Origin: Xestospongia bergquistia
Taxonomy: Eukaryota; Porifera; Demospongiae; Haplosclerida; Petrosiidae
NCBI GenBank assembly: GCA_963965975.1
Contig: OZ014422.1
Location: 6,551,701-6,615,700, forward strand
DNA: 64,000 nt
Direction of reading: 5' to 3'
This document shows, one piece after another, positions 45,401 to 64,000 of the stretch. Below the pieces are notes generated by a model. The model did no database searches and was not told the origin of the DNA. It saw only the letters and a program-made list of their open reading frames with translations. The translations under genes were made by a program, and so were the position numbers. Position 1 is the stretch's first letter, and the number at the start of each line of letters is the position of its first letter.

Positions 45401-46990
45401 CTTGTTCCTACAAGCAGTACTGTAACTTCAAGTTCTTCCATTGAAACATCATCTATTTCAAGTACATCTGTTGTTCCTACAAGCAGTACTGTAACTTCAA
45501 GTTCTTCTGTTGAAACGTCATCTATATCAAGTACATCTATTGTTCCTACAAGCAGTGCTGTAACTTCAAGTTCTTCTGTTGAAACATCAAGTACATCTAT
45601 TGTTCCTACAAGCAGCACTTTAACTTCAAGTTCTTCTGTTGAAACGTCATCTATTTCAAGTACATCTATTGTTCCTACAAGCAGTACTGTAACTTCAAGT
45701 TCTTCTGTTGAAACATCATCTATATCAAGTACATCTATTCTTCCATCGATAGGTAGTACTGTTTCTTTGAGTTCATATAATGCTTTCTCATCTACATCTC
45801 TTTTATCCTCTCTACTTGCTAGCAGTACCCAGCCATCCACTAGTATTGTTTTATCAAGTCCAATTACTTCTACTATATCAATGACAACGGCTCTCTCAAG
45901 GGCATCATCATTAAGTACTACCAGTAAAGTTCAGTCTACTATGCAAACTAAAGCCACCTCACCAGTAAGAAGTACATCAGTAGTGAAGCCAACATCTACT
46001 CCTAAAATAGTGACTGACAATGCACTTGTGGTCATAATTAATGAATTCAATAAGATCACAGTAAGTATTATGATTAACTATGCTTCATTTTTTGGTGTCA
46101 TTAGTTCACAACAGACGTTCAGACTAAGTTTAAACAAGCTACAATTGATTCTTGTAATAACTACTGTTCCTCTCATTCTGATGAATGTGTTGGTGTCACT
46201 GTTAACAGAAGAAGACAGTAAGTTGATAACAATATTCGAATATTGTTGTCATTTATTCAATCAACTCAATTTTTTAGGACTACATGGACAACGCTTACTG
46301 CTGATGATGTTATTATCTTAAATATTGAAAATAATGCCAGTGGTGTGAATGTCACAATTTATGTACAATTATTATCAAGGAACTCCATCTTGTCTGTTGT
46401 TGCTCTACAGAAAGCTGTTGAGGTAATTTAACTATGATTGTACAAAACTACTTTGAATCTTTCTTGCACAATAGAGTGGTATTGCACAAGGTATTTATGG
46501 TAATGCTGGTTTTAATAATGTTAAGGTTGCTCCTTTGGAACAACCAACAATAGCTACTAATGCCAGAGGGATTGTCACTGGTGAAATAGCTGCCATTATT
46601 GTTTCAGTTGTTTGTGTACTTGTCATTATCCTTTTAATTGCAGCAACAATTATTCTTGTCTTGTAAGTGTGCAATATTTAATTTTAATTATAGCTTTTTG
46701 ATTTTCTTTAATATTTCAGGAAAAAACGACGCACAAGTAGTAAATATTCAATAGGTGAAAACAGACATGACTTTCTTATGAACACTGCACGACCCCGCTA
46801 TGAACTTAATGATGGTCATCCTTCATCTAATGCACAAACGATTTCAATTACAGGCCTTGAATCCGATATGGAAGGTCACATATATGTTGAAAATCCTATA
46901 CCCAGTGAGGTACAAGATCATACTTATGACAGTATGATGGAAAAAGAATATGAGGATATGGAACTAAACAAGGAAACTACTAACTTTTGA
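39475..46990 (+). CDS. Gene C: twelve-SMB mucin-like transmembrane receptor
   Basis: Seventeen coding exons, 6732 nt, 2243 aa. The signal peptide exon is 39475-39541 (MKLQRSLLILAVFASIF). Eleven 288-nt exons follow, each encoding one 10-Cys SMB-like domain plus a Ser/Thr/Pro linker. A twelfth domain is fused to a giant Ser/Thr stalk exon (43281-46060). The SEA-like module and TM are in exons 46105-46217, 46278-46422 and 46475-46662; the tail exon is 46720-46990. The TM helix is about VSVVCVLVIILLIAATIILV. The 90-residue tail contains Tyr motifs YDSM and YEDM (YxxM, the p85/PI3-kinase SH2 consensus), plus YELN and YVEN, and ends Thr-Thr-Asn-Phe. Extracellular adhesion and tyrosine-phosphorylation signalling are inferred. 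Exact sums and phases support the model. Confidence 0.88.
39585..43568 (+). repeat. 336-bp tandem exon/intron array (12 SMB cassettes) of gene C
   Basis: Cassettes begin at 39585, 39921, 40257, 40593, 40929, 41265, 41601, 41937, 42273, 42609, 42945 and 43281, an exact 336-base period. Each of the first eleven is a 288-base exon plus a 48-base intron. The introns are almost as well conserved as the exons (gtatattaacagtttaaaat... tttattgtag). Differences are scattered single bases: Gly/Asp-Ser-Ile, Gly-Tyr/Gly-Phe/Asp-Phe, Pro-Thr/Pro-Ile. This indicates recent tandem duplication or ongoing homogenisation. Confidence 0.95.
43540..45740 (+). repeat. 69-bp Ser/Thr repeat array in the gene C stalk
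   Basis: About thirty head-to-tail units of 69 bases encode variants of TSSISSTSIVPTSSTVTS followed by SSSVE, with a few 60-base units lacking three residues. Blocks of several units recur in the same order, showing higher-order duplication. The coding strand is plus. The opposite strand is open for about 800 codons only because the repeat lacks stop complements. Confidence 0.95.
46015..46662 (+). other. Gene C SEA-like juxtamembrane module and TM segment
   Basis: This aligns with the modules of genes A and D: strand (ALVVIINEF), helix (FKQATIDSCNNYC), basic site VNRRRQ, strands (DVIILNIEN; GVNVTIYVQ), helix (ALQKAVE), SGI and AGFNNVKV, then a short linker and TM. Exon lengths 113 and 145 are identical to those of gene D. 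Confidence 0.65.
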
Positions 46991-48109
46991 AAAAGTACAC
47001 TGTTAAACTTTGTTAGTATTTTGTCTAGTTCAGTGTATATATATATATAATGTATTAGTATTTTCTCTAGTTCAATGTGTATATATATATATATATATAT
47101 ATACATACATTGCTGCATGTAGCTAACCTCAATATAATTCTTGTACCTTGCTATTTTTGAGAAAATTTATTTGCTGTATTTAGAGTATACTTGCTACATC
47201 ATCTTATGATAAGAAAGTTTATAATAATAACTTTCAAATTATTCTGATCAACAAGTACTTTGATTACTGGCAAAAACGATAAGTTAATTCATTATCTACT
47301 TGGCAAATATCAAGTCACTAGGTCTTACATAGTTGACTAGCTTTTTTCCTAATATCCTAGTTAAGCCTGATAGTGTTGTCTGATAAAATACAAACTTTGA
47401 CTAGAAGTAATACATTATTCATTACATACTCAATGGCATCAAGCATGTTCAGTATAGCAAACACACTCAATCCTTAAGAAAATGATGAAAATGAAACACA
47501 CACATTGCTATACAGCAACAAAACTATCTTTAAATTATGTTGAAATCAAAAAACAACTGAAGTCATTTAATAACACTTAGAAACAAATGCGTAGTTGCAT
47601 CTTCAATAACAGGAACCACTAGTGACTGTGTTTATTAATATTGGACAAAACATACTTAGGTAATTGATTTTGCACAATAGTATAGCAACTAGAATTTGAA
47701 CTAATATTCATAGATATCATCTCAATTTGCATTATAGAATTAAGATTTAATTTGTGACTCATAAATTGAATGAATACAGTTTATACATCCGTTGAATGTT
47801 ATTAAGTGTAAAAGAAACTTCAGCTCATATGACCCAGAACTATGATATTCATTGAGACAGGCCTCACACAATGAGGACTACAAACACCATGTGATTAGTT
47901 ATAATAGTATTCATTGGGAATCACATTACTTGTGCATGTTTGTGAATTTTTCGTGTGGTTTGTGTTATTATAAAGTTTACTTGTCTTCAAATATTTTCAT
48001 ATTTGTATCAAATGTACTGTTATCAATAATTTCTATTCATTTGGTCAAAGAACAGAACAACCAAAAGTAAGGATGTTACACAATATAGGTTGTTTATGTT
48101 TCTTTTCAG
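46991..48109. other. Intergenic region between genes C and D
   Basis: 1.1 kb without a supported gene. A duplicated segment with TA runs lies at about 47020-47102, just after the gene C stop, presumably in its 3' untranslated region. A splice acceptor (ttcttttcag, ending 48109) directly precedes the start codon of gene D, so a 5' untranslated exon should lie upstream. Confidence 0.55.
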
Positions 48110-50075
48110 ATGAGGATGTTTTACATTTTTCTCATTGCTACTACCACAGTTGTTAAGGCTCAACCACATCGTAAGTTTCAGAAAGAAAAAGTAATTAAGT
48201 TGTTTGTACCTAATTGTAGATCATTCGGGCAATATACATCCCTCTGGCAGTATACATCCTTCTGGAGGCATGCATCCTTCTGGAAATATGCATCCCTCAG
48301 GTAGTATGCATCCTTCTGGAGGCATGCATCCTTCCGGCAGCATGCATCACCCTGGCAGTATGCATCCTTCAGGCAGTATACATCCTTCTGGTACCATCCA
48401 TTTCTCTGGCAGTATGCATCCCTCAGGCAGTATGCATCATTCAGGAAGTATGCATCCATCAGGCAGTATGCATCCTTCGAGCGGTATGTCTCATCCTTCT
48501 GGCAGTATGCATCCTTCAGGAAGTATGCATCCCTCAGCAGGCAGTATGCATCCTTCAGGAAGTATGCATCATTCAGGAAGTATGCACCCATCAGGCAATA
48601 TGCATCCTTCGAGCGGTATGTCTCATCCTTCAGGCAGTATGCATCCATCAGGCAGTATGCATCCTTCAGGCAGCATACATCCTTCAGGGAGTATGCATCC
48701 CTCAGGAAGTATGCATCCTTCAGGCAGTATGCATCCATCAGGCAGTATGCATCCTTTGAGCAGTATGTCTCATCCTTCTGGCAGTATGCATCATTCAGGC
48801 AGTATGCATCCTTCAGGAAGTATGCATCCATCAGGCAGTATGCATCCATCAGGCAGTATGCATCCTTCAGGCAGTATGTCTCATCCTTCTGGCAGTATGC
48901 ATCCTTCAGGAAGTATGCATCATTCAGGCAGTATGCATCTCTCAGGAAGTATGCATCCATCAGGCAGTATGCATCATTCAGGCAGTATGCATCCTTCAGG
49001 CAGCATGCATCCTTCAGGCAGTATGTCTCATCCTTCCAGCAGTAAACATCTTTCAGGAAGTATGCAACCTTCAAGCTTAAATTTATCATCAAGAAAGCAT
49101 TCTTCTTCCATGAAACCATCTCCAACCACAATTCCCAGCACAATAATGAAGAATACTTTGAAAATAACACTTAGTGGCTACACCAAAAACACGGTATATG
49201 CAAACAAATTTTAAAACATTTGCATTCTTTACATATCCTATAGTTTACTGCAGATATACAAGTAACATTTAAAAATGCTACTATTCAATCCATTAACAGC
49301 TACTGCTCCCAGAATCCAAATATATGCAAAGGAGTTCTCGTAAGATCAAAGAGACAGTAAGTAACAATGTACTGCCTGCCATTGTTTTATGCACATGTTA
49401 TTACAGAAGGTCCTGGCAATCACTGCCTATTGGTAATGTTAATATTCTTGATATTGTGGATGATAGCGATGGAGGTGTAGACATCAATACATATGTATTT
49501 ATTTCTTCTAATGAAGTTCTGAATATGGAAGCACTTCAGAAATCTGTTGAGGTATGACATCAATACCTAAGTGTTTCTAGATTTAACTTAATTTGCTATG
49601 TAGAGTGGCATTGGGCTCTTTAGAAATCAAGGGTTCTCTGGCATTAAAACATCTCCTATGGAACAGCCAACAGATAATGGTGGCAAGAATGGTGGTATCA
49701 GTACAGCTGGTATCATTGCCATTATCATTTCCACAATTGCTGTGATTTGTGTTGTAATAATAGTCTCTTTTACCACACTAGTCATCTTGTGAGTTTGGCT
49801 TTACAACACCAGATCCCTTCTAGACTTTACTTTTATTTTTCATTTTCAGAAGGAGACGTAGAAAGCGTACTCAATTGTATGACACATTAGAAATAACAGA
49901 GGATCTTCTGAATGGTAGACCTCATCTTGACATTCAGCAGAGTGATGATGAACCAGCAAAAGGAGTGTCTTATGCCCAGATTCTAACTGCCTCAAATGAT
50001 ACTGATGAGAATGGTGGCAACATGTACTCTATCACATCACATAAGAACTCTAATCCAAACTCTACCAACTTTTAA
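48110..50075 (+). CDS. Gene D: membrane protein with a Ser-Gly-Ser-Met-His-Pro repeat ectodomain
   Basis: Six coding exons (48110-48170, 48220-49193, 49244-49356, 49407-49551, 49604-49788, 49850-50075), 1704 nt, 567 aa. The signal peptide is MRMFYIFLIATTTVVKA. The ectodomain is a long hexapeptide repeat rich in Ser, Gly, Met, His and Pro. It is followed by an SEA-like module with a canonical furin-type site (RSKR before Gln), a TM helix (IIAIIISTIAVICVVIIV) and a basic then acidic tail. The tail has VSYAQI, a match to the ITIM consensus (V/I/L/S-x-Y-x-x-I/V/L), and ends Ser-Thr-Asn-Phe. No globular adhesion domain precedes the stalk, unlike genes A and C. His/Met-rich repeats can bind transition metals, but that role is speculation. 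The ATG lies on the first base of its exon. Confidence 0.87.
48232..49050 (+). repeat. 18-bp hexapeptide repeat array of gene D
   Basis: More than forty units of 18 bases (ggcagtatgcatccttca and variants) encode SGSMHP with variants HH, IH, and inserts reading SMSHP. Wobble changes (agt/agc, cca/cct, gga/ggc) show that the array is not brand new. Confidence 0.95.
49150..49788 (+). other. Gene D SEA-like juxtamembrane module and TM segment
   Basis: Strand (TLKITLSG), helix (FKNATIQSINSYC), basic site VRSKRQ, strands (NVNILDIVD; GVDINTYVF), helix (ALQKSVE), SGI and QGFSGIKT, a Gly-rich linker and TM. Exons of 113 and 145 nt and the phases match gene C exactly. Confidence 0.65.
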
Positions 50076-50156
50076 GTAGTCCTTGCATCCTGGGGCCATT
50101 CTTAATTTTCACATTGTTGCCTTATGTCATTGCTAATTTCCTTTTTGACGTATTTA

Positions 50157-50162
50157 AATAAA
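50157..50162 (+). terminator. Polyadenylation signal of gene D
   Basis: AATAAA lies 82 bases after the stop codon, at the expected distance for a short 3' untranslated region. Confidence 0.5.
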
Positions 50163-50348
50163 TAACTTTATTAACACTAATGTTACGCTATAATATCCTA
50201 TAATGCACTATGGTAGTCGTTTGTTACACATCACACCAACCACCCCCATTAATAAGTTAGATTGTAAAAAACACTCAGTTTACTAACCACACCCATTAGA
50301 ATTACACTAGCCACACCTAGGAGGAAGCATTCCTGCAGCCAAACCACA

Positions 50349-53845
<3,497 letters not shown>

Positions 53846-54384
53846 CACTATGTGTTCATTTTTAAAGCTACTTTGTAGAATAATAATAGTTACCAAGATT
53901 TTATTGTTTTATTGTGTTGTTATTCCTTAATAACTTGTACTCTGTTGCTTTATGTTGTCATTCATTTAATGTTGTACATGTCATACGATATTTTGTCAAG
54001 AAAAATTCCCTTTACTATTGACACTATATATACTTCAGTGATGCACCCACCTGGAGAGATATGTGTCTCAGTAATCTTCTCATATTTTGTTGCATTGTAA
54101 ATACCAACCTGATTATCAGCTATCATATGTTAATAACACTCCCTTACTGCTAATAATATTCATAGTGTAATTAACACTCTTAATAACATTCCATACAAGT
54201 ATACTGACCTTGTATGTCGTGTGGCACCCCCTGGATAGCAATTACTATGACCTAGCAAATACTGTTCTGCAAGAGTGAAAGACTCCTGAGGTTTATTTTT
54301 GCATTAGGTAACTCAATCACTAGACTAATTCAGTGCATTACATTCTTATACAGGTTGTTCTCAAGCCAGTAATAGCTAAAGAAG
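53846..54384. other. Intergenic region between genes E and F
   Basis: 540 bases that must include the 3' end of gene E and the promoter of gene F. Nothing specific is recognised. Confidence 0.5.

Positions 54385-64000
<9,616 letters not shown>

Noticed and set aside
43414..45840. 808-codon minus-strand open frame opposite the gene C stalk
   Set aside because: It is a shadow of the 69-bp repeat. The plus strand is joined in phase to the SMB exons, SEA-like module and TM; the minus frame has no signal peptide or known domain.
48178..49170. 330-codon minus-strand frame opposite the gene D repeat
   Set aside because: Stop-free only because the 18-bp repeat has no stop complement; the plus-strand model has a signal peptide, TM and matching introns.

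Overview
The window looks like nuclear DNA of a metazoan, most likely a demosponge of the Amphimedon type. This is inferred from AT-rich sequence, very small GT-AG introns (often 44-60 bases), animal families (CHMP2, FN3, somatomedin B) and giant scavenger-receptor cysteine-rich (SRCR) receptors as described in sponges. No species marker was tested. Gene models were spliced by eye from donor/acceptor sites and reading phase. The five complete multi-exon receptor genes and CHMP2 close in frame (total coding length divisible by three).

Layout. (1) 1-7155, housekeeping-like: a secreted choice-of-anchor B/LVIVD-type protein (minus, runs off the left edge), ESCRT-III subunit CHMP2 (minus, last intron almost wholly a minisatellite), and a divergently transcribed caspase-like (C14) gene (plus). 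(2) 7156-10380: no coding gene found; it holds an orphan TATA-type promoter candidate with spliced noncoding sequence, a small inverted-repeat element and TA tracts. (3) 10381-64000: six head-to-tail plus-strand genes for predicted cell-surface receptors. Gene A (10726-33469, 70 coding exons, 4163 aa) is signal peptide, one SMB-like domain, 33 SRCR domains, Ser/Thr/Pro stalk, SEA-like module, TM and tail. Gene B (33820-37578, 818 aa) has 9 SMB-like and 2 FN3 domains, TM and tail. Gene C (39475-46990, 2243 aa) has 12 SMB-like domains on a 336-bp exon/intron array, a very long Ser/Thr stalk, SEA-like module, TM and tail. Gene D (48110-50075, 567 aa) has a Ser-Gly-Ser-Met-His-Pro repeat ectodomain, SEA-like module, TM and tail. 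Gene E (50349-53845, 763 aa) has 5 SRCR domains, TM and a Pro-rich tail. Gene F (54385 to beyond 64000) has 21 complete SRCR domains plus the start of another, mostly on an 857-bp two-domain array.

The six genes exchange parts: SMB-like modules link A, B and C; SRCR links A, E and F; a juxtamembrane SEA-like module with a basic Arg/Lys-Arg-Gln site links A, C and D. Nearly all ectodomain introns are phase 1, which suits exon shuffling and tandem duplication. The tails carry different candidate motifs: YxxM in C and E, ITIM-like in D, PPxY and DxxLL in E, YxxPhi in B, and a shared C-terminal Thr-Asn-Phe in C and D. The locus reads as a fast-evolving adhesion/recognition receptor cluster. Its function (allorecognition, microbial sensing or matrix adhesion) is inference.
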